From NCBI RefSeq assembly GCF_001042475.2, contig NZ_LECW02000067.1:1-64000 (forward strand): 64,000 nt of DNA, in the 5' to 3' direction. The notes beneath the pieces were generated by a model, which saw only the letters and a program-made list of their open reading frames with translations, was not told where the DNA came from and made no database searches. Both the position numbers and the translations under genes were made by a program. This stretch comes from Bacillus glycinifermentans. Its GTDB lineage: Bacteria > Bacillota > Bacilli > Bacillales > Bacillaceae. This document shows, in pieces, positions 1 to 6,640 of the stretch; position 1 is the stretch's first letter, and each line of letters begins with the position of its first letter.

Positions 1-252
1 AATCCTTTCGAAAAGAATCCGAAGCATATCCGTTGGTTCAATAAGAAAGAGCTAGCGGCGGCGATCGGAGTAACACCGGATACGCTTGGCCGACGGCTGA
101 AGCAGATGAAATTCGATGGGGAGTTCGTTGTCGCGCGAATAAAGGTTGGAAGTGAGCCGGAAAGGTATACGTTCAATCCTAACGTGTTTTATCGGCAGTC
201 CAAAGCGCCAGATAAGACGCTGCTTGCGATGTTTAACGTTAAGAAAGTATAA
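1..252 (+). CDS. C-terminal end of a winged-helix replication-type protein (partial)
   Basis: An open frame enters from the left edge and stops with TAA at 250-252, giving the last 83 residues. The segment KKELAAAIGVTPDTLGRRL has the spacing of a helix-turn-helix, followed by a beta-rich stretch typical of a wing. Such proteins in Bacillus mobile elements are usually replication initiators or replication-linked DNA binders, and a second Rep-like gene lies at 30574, but the start and N-terminal domains are outside the window. The function is therefore only an inference from fold and context. Confidence 0.6.
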   Translation, partial: NPFEKNPKHIRWFNKKELAAAIGVTPDTLGRRLKQMKFDGEFVVARIKVGSEPERYTFNPNVFYRQSKAPDKTLLAMFNVKKV

Positions 253-276
253 TTTACCATGTCGGAGGTGATACGG

Positions 277-342
277 ATGGGATTTACGGTAGGAGCGAAA
301 GAGTTGCCGAAGCCTAAATACGGGTTTCCGCGCGGAGCATAA
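277..342 (+). CDS. Possible 21-residue peptide
   Basis: An ATG at 277 follows a good ribosome binding site (GGAGGTG, 7 bases upstream) and opens a 21-codon frame, MGFTVGAKELPKPKYGFPRGA. It lies 24 bases after the preceding partial gene and its stop abuts a terminator hairpin. I recognise no family. The strong binding site is the main reason to list it; the shortness makes it uncertain. Confidence 0.35.
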   Translation: MGFTVGAKELPKPKYGFPRGA

Positions 343-346
343 AACG

Positions 347-372
347 AAAGAGGGCGCCTATTGGCGCCTTTA
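347..372. terminator. Bidirectional terminator between convergent genes
   Basis: The arms AGGGCGCC and GGCGCCTT surround a 4-base TATT loop, with an A-rich flank on the left and a T-rich flank on the right. It can serve both the rightward genes ending at 342 and the leftward lipase gene ending at 376. Confidence 0.75.
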
Positions 373-375
373 ATT

Positions 376-1806
376 TTATAACTTTAGCCAGTTTGCGAGC
401 ATCTTGTCTTTTGATTTAAAATCTTTTGCGATTTGCGCCAGATAGCCGCTGATTTCTTCTAAATCTGAAATCGTGTCTTGTAATGAAGCGATATAGGCCG
501 CTTCGGCATCGACATCGTAAAACAGCGGATTCCCTTTTTTATCGAACGACTGCGCCAAATCATTCAGCGTATTGTTTACATCATCGAGCGTAAGCTGATC
601 GTATAAGCCGTGACCGACCTGGCGATAGGTATCGTATTTCAAATCGCTTATCGCAGCGTCATGTTCCTGGTAGGCGTTTTCCGCTTCTCTTTTCATCGTA
701 CGCAGGTCGTTTATAATCGCATTTACTTTTTCCGCAAGCTGCTTAGCGACTTCGGGGGTGACTTTAATCGCGCCGCTCCCTGATGCCACTTCAGCCGGCA
801 GCATTGCTTTTAAATTTTTATCGTAGACGAGTTCATCGCCTTCAACATTTTGAACGTTGCCGTCTTCGTCGAAGGTGAAATTCGAATCATTGAGGCCGTG
901 GGTGTCGGGCATTCCTAAGATTGCGGTCTGAAAGAAATACCCAGCGTTTTGCCCGATTTGTTGGAATACATCGCCCTGCATTCTCGCCTCGCGCACCGCA
1001 TTTGATAATTCAGGGTCCTTCGTATAAATTGTCGTTCCATTGTGCCGGTCATATTCGTTCCACCAGCCGGCCCCGACCATGTCATCCGGATTGATAATCG
1101 ATTTTATGGACCGGTCATATTCACCGTTGTTAATTTTCTTTTGCTGCTCCTCAGAGTGCAGCTTAACAATTGAAGGGCTGTTAAACGCGACGGCATAGAT
1201 GTTGTTGTTGACCGCGCTGTATTCAGCTTCTGCGCCGCCAAGCGAGTGTCCGGTAGTTGAAATAACCGTCGAGGTGCCTTTATACTTTTGTTTAACTTCC
1301 CGCACCAGATCGTCAGCTTGCCCGATTTGGGACGTTTTCGTAATTAATTTGTAGTTACCGGTGCTAAGCATCGAGTCTTGTGACGGAGTTCCGTTATATT
1401 TTCCGAGTGTTTTAGAAGTATCTTTCGCATCTTTTTCGGCTATGTAGTGTTCCTTCTTTTTCGGGTCAATTCCCATCACAACGTTCCCGCCGTCTGCGTC
1501 AATAACATCTTGAAAGAACTGGCTTTTCGGATCAGTTCCCGCGAAGGCTACGACGACGTTTTCGGGATTATCTGATTTGACCCACTTGCCGTCTTTTGTT
1601 TTTTGACCCTGAGAAAAAACAACGGCATCAAGTCCCGTATCAGAGTCTCTTTTAATTTTTTCGACATACCAATAAGTTTTTTGGTCTGTCTGTATCGGTT
1701 TTCCTGTTTTCAATTTATCATCTAATCTTTCGCGGTTGTAAGATTCCTGACTTAGCGTATAATAAGTTTTATCTGTTATTTTTGGAACTTTTATCTTATC
1801 ACTCAT
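376..1806 (-). CDS. TslA-like type VII secretion lipase toxin
   Basis: A 476-residue protein with an N-terminal alpha/beta-hydrolase (lipase-3 / DUF2974-like) domain and a C-terminal helical region. The nucleophile elbow GHSLGG puts the catalytic serine at about residue 188; NPDD (239-242) and the His of DTHG (about 303) are candidates for the other triad members. Residues 350-476 have no lipase features and are predicted helical. This lipase-first, helical-targeting-last order matches the 'reverse' architecture described for staphylococcal TslA, a T7SS effector whose C-terminus acts like an LXG domain. No N-terminal signal peptide is present. A divergent DUF1433-type gene, the family of TslA's immunity protein, lies 54 bases away. 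I chose ATG 1806 because AGAGG sits 8 bases upstream; an ATG at 1812 is too close. TslA assignment is inference from architecture and neighbour. Confidence 0.7.
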   Translation of the reverse strand: MSDKIKVPKITDKTYYTLSQESYNRERLDDKLKTGKPIQTDQKTYWYVEKIKRDSDTGLDAVVFSQGQKTKDGKWVKSDNPENVVVAFAGTDPKSQFFQDVIDADGGNVVMGIDPKKKEHYIAEKDAKDTSKTLGKYNGTPSQDSMLSTGNYKLITKTSQIGQADDLVREVKQKYKGTSTVISTTGHSLGGAEAEYSAVNNNIYAVAFNSPSIVKLHSEEQQKKINNGEYDRSIKSIINPDDMVGAGWWNEYDRHNGTTIYTKDPELSNAVREARMQGDVFQQIGQNAGYFFQTAILGMPDTHGLNDSNFTFDEDGNVQNVEGDELVYDKNLKAMLPAEVASGSGAIKVTPEVAKQLAEKVNAIINDLRTMKREAENAYQEHDAAISDLKYDTYRQVGHGLYDQLTLDDVNNTLNDLAQSFDKKGNPLFYDVDAEAAYIASLQDTISDLEEISGYLAQIAKDFKSKDKMLANWLKL

Positions 1807-1859
1807 ATACATCGCCTCTTTATTTTTGTAAAATAGGATAGGAAAGGGTTGATTTCCGA

Positions 1860-2204
1860 TTGAAAAAGAAAAAGTACATAATTATCCTTATTTTAATAAT
1901 TATAGCAGTTGGAGGACTTTTTATGAAGCATCAGCACGATCAAAAGGAAAAAGAGATTGCTTTATTCGAAGAAGCACAGAATCATATGGAAAAATTTTTA
2001 ACAACTAACTATAAAGATGTGAAAGATATCCATTTTTCTGAGAATTACTATATTAATCCAATGGGTGGTATTACTGTGAAGGGTTATACTAACGGAGAAA
2101 AAGAGTTTGAAGGTCTATATGATCCAGCCAATAAAGAAATATTGTCATATACGGTTGATGCCGAACCCAAAGAAGAATGTAAAGATAAGCTTTGTACAAG
2201 ATAA
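1860..2204 (+). CDS. DUF1433-family membrane-anchored protein, probable lipase immunity
   Basis: A 114-residue protein with four lysines, then a strongly hydrophobic segment (residues 6-22, rich in Ile and Leu), then a soluble domain of about 90 residues with the INPMGGITVKGY signature that I associate with DUF1433. In staphylococci DUF1433 lipoproteins (TilA) neutralise the TslA lipase at the cell surface. Here no lipobox cysteine is visible after the hydrophobic stretch, so anchoring is by an uncleaved N-terminal helix. The TTG start follows GGAAAGGG by 11 bases. It is divergent from the lipase gene. Two cysteines near the C-terminus could form a disulfide. Confidence 0.65.
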   Translation: MKKKKYIIILILIIIAVGGLFMKHQHDQKEKEIALFEEAQNHMEKFLTTNYKDVKDIHFSENYYINPMGGITVKGYTNGEKEFEGLYDPANKEILSYTVDAEPKEECKDKLCTR

Positions 2205-2229
2205 ATTAGCCCGCTCGGCCTTATTTGTT

Positions 2230-2403
2230 TTATATGCTCTTCTTCATACCGCATCTGCGGCACTCGCGAAGAAATATGCCGTCCTTAACCGAACTTTTAA
2301 ACAGCGTATAGTCGCAGTTATCGCAGCGCCCGTAGTGGACGTCTGGATACTCTTTATAATCGTATACAATTGACGTATCATAGCCTTTTGTTTCGTAATC
2401 CAT
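2230..2403 (-). CDS. Small phage zinc-ribbon protein
   Basis: A 57-residue frame beginning MDYETKGYDTSIVYDY, with two knuckles, CDNC (27-30) and CRRC (48-51), which together should bind one zinc. The start ATG (2403) follows CGGAGGTCG. It is the last gene of a leftward phage set and converges on the DUF1433 gene. Small zinc ribbons are common in Bacillus phages and have no assigned role; DNA or RNA binding is an inference. Confidence 0.65.
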   Translation of the reverse strand: MDYETKGYDTSIVYDYKEYPDVHYGRCDNCDYTLFKSSVKDGIFLRECRRCGMKKSI

Positions 2404-2450
2404 TCGCTCTCGACCTCCGACTATTAGAATACGACAATAGTGCGATCAAT

Positions 2451-3260
2451 TCAACGCCATTCATGAAACGAAGGAATCCGTAGCAATCCGTTTTTCGTTT
2501 TAAATCGGTGTTTGACGCGGCACATAATCGGCTCAATATAGACGTATTTCTCCGTCTCCTCGACGTCCTTCCGCTCCATATGCAACTTCCGCCGCTTATC
2601 ATACGGCATAAACTCCATAACGCCGGCGTATTGACCGTCCAGGTACGATAGCAGCATCGCATTATCTTCCTTTCGTATTCCGATTATGAAAACGTCTGTA
2701 TATTCGTAGTTAACGACCTTGAGCCAGCGGTCAGATCGTTTATTTTCCGCGTAAGTTGAATCAGCGCGCTTCATAACGATTCCTTCGAGCTTATTTTCGC
2801 GGGCTAATGCGAAGTAATCCGCAGCATAACCACGTATACCTTCGACTATTTTAACGTTCGGGTGATCGATTTTCAGGCCGCACAGCAATTCCTTTCGCTT
2901 ATACAGTGGCTGAGACGTAATGGAAGCGCCGTCTATCCGCAGGACATCGAAAACGCAAAATACTATCGGATGATAACTTTTTCGCGATTGGAACCGTTCC
3001 ATAACCGCTTCGAAATCGCCGGCGCCAGTCGGACCAGTTACGATAAGCTCTCCGTCTAACACGGTTCCGTCCGAGATGTCGAGCGTTAATAATTCGGGGA
3101 ATTTAGCGGTGACTTCGTTATTGTGGCGCGTGTAGAGGCGGATTAGGCCGTTATTTTTGGACGCAATTAGCCGAATGCCGTCGAATTTGGTTTCCGTGAT
3201 ATAAGCGTCAGAGTTGAACGGTTCCTTTGCGGACTCAAGCAGCATGGGCGAAATAAACAA
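2451..3260 (-). CDS. ligB: Phage ATP-dependent DNA ligase (YoqV/LigB type)
   Basis: A 269-residue minimal ligase made of a nucleotidyltransferase domain and an OB-type C-terminus. Motif I is TKFDGIR, with Lys25 as the adenylated nucleophile; DGELIV is at 69-74, FCVFDVL at 101-107, EGIVMKR (motif IV) at 159-165 and RWLKV (motif V) at 178-182. It joins nicks using ATP, unlike the NAD-dependent LigA of the host. Size and motif layout match YoqV of prophage SPbeta. The start is a TTG preceded by a GAGGTGA ribosome binding site; a palindrome and a weak promoter lie upstream. It probably acts in phage replication or repair. Confidence 0.9.
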   Translation of the reverse strand: MFISPMLLESAKEPFNSDAYITETKFDGIRLIASKNNGLIRLYTRHNNEVTAKFPELLTLDISDGTVLDGELIVTGPTGAGDFEAVMERFQSRKSYHPIVFCVFDVLRIDGASITSQPLYKRKELLCGLKIDHPNVKIVEGIRGYAADYFALARENKLEGIVMKRADSTYAENKRSDRWLKVVNYEYTDVFIIGIRKEDNAMLLSYLDGQYAGVMEFMPYDKRRKLHMERKDVEETEKYVYIEPIMCRVKHRFKTKNGLLRIPSFHEWR

Positions 3261-3285
3261 AAAGAATCACCTCGTTTCAGCGTAG

Positions 3286-3305
3286 TTACTATAATGATAT
3301 AGTAA
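3286..3305. promoter_or_regulatory. Palindrome in the ligase promoter
   Basis: Arms TTACTAT and ATAGTAA enclose 6 bases, a perfect 7+6+7 palindrome. On the minus strand it overlaps a possible -10 (TATCAT) with TTTGTC 17 bases upstream. The N6 spacing matches the XRE operators at 4583-4616 but the arms differ, so a different regulator would be expected. Confidence 0.4.
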
Positions 3306-3346
3306 GAGTACGACGAGACAAAGCGATTCGGTTACGGTAATTTATG

Positions 3347-3565
3347 TTATTCCGTTCTTTTGCGTCTCATAGAATCTACATGCTGTTGCATTTCTTTAGA
3401 AATCCTCTCAACTTCCTTTGCTGCGTCTTCGATTACAGAAAGCCGGTTCGATGCTCTGCTGAGAACTGCATCATGTATTACTACATTTACTTGATCGTAT
3501 AACTCATCTAACAAGTAACAAAGTTGAACTTGTTTCTTACTGATTCTCACAGGTTTCTTATACAC
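3347..3565 (-). CDS. Small hypothetical phage protein
   Basis: A 72-residue protein, predicted mostly helical with a charged, possibly coiled-coil C-terminus (residues 40-72, ending MRRKRTE). The open frame runs up to 3595, but AAAGGAG lies inside that extension and fits a GTG start at 3565 with 8-base spacing. It sits between the ligase and a small exported protein in the leftward early set. I recognise no family. Confidence 0.5.
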   Translation of the reverse strand: MYKKPVRISKKQVQLCYLLDELYDQVNVVIHDAVLSRASNRLSVIEDAAKEVERISKEMQQHVDSMRRKRTE

Positions 3566-3675
3566 CACACATACTCCTTTCAACGTTTTTTCCACGAAAT
3601 TAAAGCGTAGGAGCCGCCGGAAGCTGCTGCAGGTATATTAGGTATCGGCGGCCGCTTAACGCCTGATTTCGTTTG

Positions 3676-4014
3676 TTATTCGATAACCTTAATCGCCTTA
3701 AATCCGCTGCCATTTTCGTATTGATCCTTCGTAAAAGTAACGCTAATCCTATCGCCAGGCTTTGCGTTTGTGGCTGCCGGATCGAAAGAGAAGCCGCCGT
3801 CATCCGCTGAAACCGCGTAGTTTTTCCCTTCGACGATATATTCGCGTTCGATCGTTTCCTGGGCGTCTTTGGCTTCCGCGGCCATGTCGTCAGCCACGCG
3901 ATAAGCAATATCGACATCTTCGTTCAGCTTTGCGGCGTATATCCCGAGGGCCGCGTTTCCTGCGATTGATAGGCCGAGGACGGCCGTTAAAAGTTTCGTT
4001 TTATTCATCGTCAT
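3676..4014 (-). CDS. Small exported or membrane-anchored phage protein
   Basis: A 112-residue protein: a short basic N-terminus, a hydrophobic segment (about residues 9-28, LTAVLGLSIAGNAALG), then a soluble part with a DAQETIEREYIVEGK stretch and a beta-rich C-terminus ending in FKAIKVIE. The hydrophobic segment could be a signal peptide or an anchor. The gene overlaps the end of its upstream neighbour by 14 bases, which suggests translational coupling. No family recognised. Confidence 0.6.
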   Translation of the reverse strand: MTMNKTKLLTAVLGLSIAGNAALGIYAAKLNEDVDIAYRVADDMAAEAKDAQETIEREYIVEGKNYAVSADDGGFSFDPAATNAKPGDRISVTFTKDQYENGSGFKAIKVIE

Positions 4015-4201
4015 TACCTCCGTGTTTGGTTGCGATTAAATAGCCGAGACAGGTCAGCGCCGTATTAAACCCGATCTGATACGCCCTGCCAGCGTCTTTA
4101 AACGTTGCAATAGGGCGCTCATATAGATCGAGAAGTTGTTCGGCCTGCTGCGGTCTTAATGGCGGTGTGTCCGACCACAAACGTTTTACATAAAGCGTCA
4201 T
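4001..4201 (-). CDS. Small hypothetical phage protein
   Basis: A 66-residue protein with no signal peptide. It contains RPQQAEQLLDLYERP and a C-terminal hydrophobic patch (TALTCLGYLIATKH). It overlaps genes on both sides (4 bases upstream, 14 downstream), so it belongs to one co-translated set. No family recognised. Confidence 0.55.
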   Translation of the reverse strand: MTLYVKRLWSDTPPLRPQQAEQLLDLYERPIATFKDAGRAYQIGFNTALTCLGYLIATKHGGNDDE

Positions 4202-4362
4202 TTCCGATTCCTCCCCGATCTAAAGAATAGAAGCGCGATGAAAACGATCGCTGATCCGAGGCCGACGTAGTCCAGAACGGACAGCCGGCCGAAGTTCATA
4301 TCCGCAATCCAAGCGAGCAAGACGACGACTAACAAAATTTCGGTGGTATCAATTCGTTTCAT
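4198..4362 (-). CDS. Small two-helix membrane protein
   Basis: A 54-residue protein from the ATG at 4362 with two hydrophobic stretches (about 8-20 and 32-47) and a basic tail (FRSGRNRK). The frame is open further upstream, but that extension lies inside the preceding gene and a hairpin, so 4362 is preferred; no clear ribosome binding site is seen, and the start is uncertain. Function unknown. Confidence 0.45.
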   Translation of the reverse strand: MKRIDTTEILLVVVLLAWIADMNFGRLSVLDYVGLGSAIVFIALLFFRSGRNRK

Positions 4363-4380
4363 TCGTGTTATAATTGATTG

Positions 4381-4402
4381 ACAAGGGGCGAAATGCCCCT
4401 CG
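4381..4402 (-). terminator. Hairpin after the 48-residue gene
   Basis: The stem AGGGGC/GCCCCT encloses GAAAT. Only a short T-rich tail follows on the minus strand, so it may be a weak or attenuating terminator between the first gene of the leftward transcript and the rest. Confidence 0.5.
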
Positions 4403-4405
4403 GTG

Positions 4406-4552
4406 TTATAATCGGCGACGGTGTTTCTTGGTCGGAGCCCGTCGCTCTTTACTTTCGGAGTCTTTTCGCATCTTGCGGAGTTCAAGGCCGAGCTTGATAA
4501 TTCCGAGCCAAGTTGCGGCGATTGCCGAAAGCTTCATCACTACGTCAATCAA
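4406..4552 (-). CDS. Small phage protein, first gene of the leftward operon
   Basis: A 48-residue frame starting at TTG 4552, preceded by a near-perfect ribosome binding site (GAAAGGAGGTGA). The N-terminal 22 residues are hydrophobic (VVMKLSAIAATWLGIIKLGL) and the rest is highly basic, ending THKKHRRR-like (TKKHRRRL). It is the first gene after the consensus promoter at 4580-4608. A membrane-associated peptide is likely; no family recognised. Confidence 0.6.
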   Translation of the reverse strand: MIDVVMKLSAIAATWLGIIKLGLELRKMRKDSESKERRAPTKKHRRRL

Positions 4553-4579
4553 TTACGTTCACCTCCTTTCGTTATCTTA

Positions 4580-4608
4580 ATTATAACGCATAACCGTTAT
4601 AACGTCAA
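4580..4608 (-). promoter_or_regulatory. Sigma-A promoter of the leftward operon
   Basis: On the minus strand TTGACG (4608-4603) and TATAAT (4585-4580) are separated by 17 bases. Both overlap the two operators at 4583-4616, so a repressor bound there would block it directly. Confidence 0.8.
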
Positions 4609-4616
4609 TACGTTAT
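4583..4616. promoter_or_regulatory. Two overlapping XRE operators
   Basis: Two perfect palindromes of the form ATAACG-N6-CGTTAT lie at 4583-4600 and 4599-4616, sharing two bases. They cover the leftward promoter and abut the -35 of the rightward one. The adjacent XRE protein is the obvious ligand; this is inferred from position. Confidence 0.75.
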
Positions 4617-4645
4617 TTACAAAAATATCGTTTTTACGTTATAAT
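4616..4645 (+). promoter_or_regulatory. Promoter of the XRE repressor gene
   Basis: TTTACA (4616-4621) and TATAAT (4640-4645) with an 18-base spacer, followed by a GGAGG ribosome binding site. The -35 touches the operator at 4599-4616, so autoregulation is likely. Confidence 0.75.
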
Positions 4646-4666
4646 AATCGCAGGAGGTGCCGGCAA

Positions 4667-4885
4667 ATGATCGTTAAATTAAAGATAGCCGAGCTACTTG
4701 ATCGGAAGAATATGACGCAGAAGGAACTCGCAGAGCTAACCGGGATAAGGCCGTCTGCCATCAGCGAACTGTGTCGCGGGATTAAGGAACGGGTGCAGCT
4801 CGACCACCTTAGCCGGATTGCAACCGCGTTGAATATATCGGATATACGAGAGCTTATCGACCTAGACGAAGACGCTGACGAATGA
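4667..4885 (+). CDS. XRE-family repressor
   Basis: A 72-residue single-domain Cro/CI-type helix-turn-helix protein. MTQKELAELTG and PSAISELCRG form the two core helices at about residues 16-36, followed by LDHLSRIATALN. It has no oligomerisation or cleavage domain, so it is a minimal Cro/Xre-type switch protein. Start ATG 4667 follows GCAGGAGGTG. It is divergent from the leftward operon and shares the operator region, which suggests it controls both promoters. A second, similar-sized XRE gene occurs at 30234. Confidence 0.85.
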   Translation: MIVKLKIAELLDRKNMTQKELAELTGIRPSAISELCRGIKERVQLDHLSRIATALNISDIRELIDLDEDADE

Positions 4886-5015
4886 TTGGCGTCTATTTCT
4901 TCGTGTTATTACCGTATATTTATACGTTTATATGAATAATAATACGTTGAATGTAACGGTGAGACATCGGATGATTATCGTTATATTCTCAATTAGAATA
5001 TCGTAATTGATAATG

Positions 5016-5067
5016 AACACGATCTTATTCGCACAAATCGGCCAAAAACACGACTTTATTCGCACAA
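5016..5067 (+). repeat. Iteron-like direct repeat pair
   Basis: Two 21-base copies start at 5016 and 5047. Both read AACACGA-NN-TTATTCGCACAA and differ only in the two middle bases (TC against CT). The 31-base period is close to three helical turns and is not a multiple of three, arguing against a coding repeat. Confidence 0.6.
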
Positions 5068-5610
5068 CCGAAAATAGGGTTCGTGCTTACAGCCGCAAGG
5101 GATACAGCGATTTTGAGTCCGGAATTACTTCTTAGTCTTCTGAATCCGAAGACTAGCGGGAACTACGTTTCACTCCGTCCCGCAGAAACGCAATCATGTA
5201 TATTGTATAAATAATTGTATCGCGATAAAGGTCTTAATAATATCCGCGGACACGGAGGAGCGTAAGCGACGGAGTGGACGCTAGTATTTAAAACATACGA
5301 AAGGATAGCGTTATTATCACGAAATACATCAACTTTCATACCGTTATGCTGTATTACGTAATAGAAGGACGTGTAACATACGTTTCATACCGTTGTACTA
5401 ATACGCAAGAGGTACCGGTTAGATACGGTAGGGTGCCGTTGGGATAGAGCGGGCGGTACCGGATATGCATACCGCCTGTTGCATACGGCAGGTATGGCGC
5501 AATAGATATAGGTAGGAATACGGTGAGGGATAGACGGACGGGACAACGGAGTGTTACCCGAACACCAGCGAGATAGTCCGAAAGGATAAGCCCTTCAGAA
5601 ACTCACGGGG

Positions 5611-5787
5611 TCAGTCCGACCAACACCGCCTACACACTCCCGATATGCAATATCTTATACATAACGGCCGGCACCACGCACCTATCACATCGTTGATCTG
5701 ACGCGGTTTGTCGAGTGCATAAAGTTCCTTCGTATCTTTGCGATATATGATGACCGATGAAGCCAGTCGTATCAACGTTTCGTTCAT
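5611..5787 (-). CDS. Possible small phage protein
   Basis: A 58-residue frame from ATG 5787, beginning MNETLIRLASSVIIYRK and containing four cysteines near its C-terminus (CRPLC..., CRRC). A TGTAAC palindrome like the one before the integrase gene lies just upstream, which is the main support. No ribosome binding site is visible, so it may not be translated. Confidence 0.3.
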   Translation of the reverse strand: MNETLIRLASSVIIYRKDTKELYALDKPRQINDVIGAWCRPLCIRYCISGVCRRCWSD

Positions 5788-5795
5788 TCGTTCAA

Positions 5796-5820
5796 TGTAA
5801 CAAAACGTGATTGTGTTACA
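5796..5820. promoter_or_regulatory. TGTAAC inverted repeat, copy 1
   Basis: TGTAAC-N13-GTTACA. Read on the minus strand it contains TGTAACACAATCA, almost the same as the element before the recombinase gene (7953-7978). Probable binding site of a shared regulator or of the recombinase. Confidence 0.5.
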
Positions 5821-5974
5821 TTCGATATACAAAAAGGTGAATGATTTATACAAACGGAATTTTTTCGGAAGGGCCCGGCCCCCAAGCCGCCCCAAAAACC
5901 CCCGGACGACTGCTGTTCAGAACTTGCGCACAATTTTTCGAACTCGGGGCGTAAATCTAACGGAGGTGCAGCCG

Positions 5975-6103
5975 ATGATTCAGAAATGTGATGTTTGCGA
6001 AAAAGATGGCGAATTAGACTACGATGATATTAACGATCGGCAAATGTGCGAGCGATGTTGGGACGCATATTACGAGGCTTGTTATTATAGCGGCTTAACA
6101 TAA
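5975..6103 (+). CDS. Small treble-clef-like zinc protein
   Basis: A 42-residue protein with CDVC (5-8) and CERC (25-28), spaced to bind one zinc ion, and an aromatic C-terminus (DAYYEACYYSG). ATG 5975 follows CGGAGGTG by 8 bases, and this decides the start, although the frame is open further upstream. Phage zinc ribbons of this size are common; role unknown. Confidence 0.65.
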   Translation: MIQKCDVCEKDGELDYDDINDRQMCERCWDAYYEACYYSGLT

Positions 6104-6122
6104 CGATTTTCACGCGCAAATC

Positions 6123-6195
6123 ACACGAAATTAGACGTCTCAGCCTTCGCCGAGGGTATTCGGTAGGGTAACGGTTAGAAACGCTAATTTCGTGT
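6123..6195. repeat. Long inverted repeat, possible structured RNA
   Basis: Two perfect 12-base arms, ACACGAAATTAG (6123-6134) and CTAATTTCGTGT (6184-6195), enclose 49 bases that contain further short complementary stretches. It lies between a zinc-protein gene and the tRNA-like cluster. It could fold as RNA or be a protein-binding site. Confidence 0.5.
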
Positions 6196-6207
6196 AAATT
6201 TCAAACG

Positions 6208-6320
6208 TATGCGGTGGCGGAATAGGTAGACGCTTAAGACTTAAGACAGATACTTCCCGACCTGAAATCGGAGACGTGGTCGAATGCTGTCATGCGAGGT
6301 GCAAATCCTCGCCCGCATAT
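6208..6320 (+). tRNA. Degenerate or unusual tRNA-Leu-like element
   Basis: The 5' end TATGCGG pairs perfectly with CCGCATA at 6313-6319. After TG comes a leucine-type D arm, GCGGAATAGGTAGACGC, and near the 3' end a T arm with loop TGCAAAT closed by a 6-base stem. The total of about 112 bases is too long for tRNA-Leu (about 85), and the segment CTTAAGA is tandemly duplicated where the anticodon arm should be, so no normal anticodon stem forms. A second hairpin (CCGA/TCGG, loop CCTGAAA) resembles a serine anticodon arm. A decayed or rearranged phage tRNA is the best reading. Confidence 0.4.
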
Positions 6321-6329
6321 CCGATAGCG

Positions 6330-6346
6330 ACGGCGGATTCTCCGCC
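6330..6346 (+). other. GC-rich hairpin downstream of the tRNA-like element
   Basis: CGGCGGA-TTC-TCCGCCG, a perfect 7-base stem with a 3-base loop and no T-run. It may be a processing or stability element of the RNA cluster rather than a terminator. Confidence 0.5.
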
Positions 6347-6460
6347 GGTGGGGACGTTAAATACGTACCGGAAAGCGTACTATACTGTCGCGAATTAATA
6401 AGGACTTGCGTTCGACACGGCCGACTTAGCCTACGTGAGTCCGACGCAATCAGAACGAGG

Positions 6461-6489
6461 CTTCCGCACCCTACGGCGGAGGTCTTTTT
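6461..6489 (+). terminator. Terminator within the RNA cluster
   Basis: CTTCCGC pairs with GCGGAGG (one G-T pair) and is followed by TCTTTTT. It would end transcripts carrying the first tRNA-like element. Confidence 0.65.
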
Positions 6490-6543
6490 GTGCTTGCGTC
6501 TAGCAATAGAGCCGTAAAGGCATTCGGTTGACGTACGTACATT

Positions 6544-6632
6544 CACCGGCCGGGTAGTGCAGGGATCAGTTAGAAGCGCCTGTATCTAAATCGACATATG
6601 GGCGTTTCTCGTAATAACAAAGCCGGTCGGTG
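6544..6632. other. Long-stem structured element of unknown type
   Basis: CACCGGCCGG at the left pairs with CCGGTCGGTG at the right (10 base pairs, one G-T) around roughly 70 bases that contain a D-arm-like GTGC...GCGC but no T arm. It is not a canonical tRNA. It may be a remnant tRNA or another small RNA. Confidence 0.35.
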
Positions 6633-6640
6633 TAGCAAAT

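Larger units (their letters stand above)
4886..5974. other. Gene-poor structured region, possible replication or maintenance locus
   Basis: About 1.1 kb with no convincing long gene on either strand. It contains iteron-like repeats (5016-5067), hairpins near 5133-5185 (arms AGTCTTC/GAAGACT and GCGGGA/TCCCGC), two related blocks sharing TTTCATACCGTT at about 5333 and 5381, and a TGTAAC palindrome at 5796. The density of repeats and lack of genes suggest an origin or other DNA-level function, but no origin was demonstrated. Confidence 0.45.

Noticed and set aside
2107-2373. 88-codon plus-strand frame overlapping the DUF1433 gene
   Set aside because: It runs antisense through the well-supported zinc-ribbon gene (2230-2403) and has no ribosome binding site.
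5016-5067. CRISPR array
   Set aside because: Only two copies of a 21-base repeat with 10 bases between them, no cas genes; the spacing fits iterons better.
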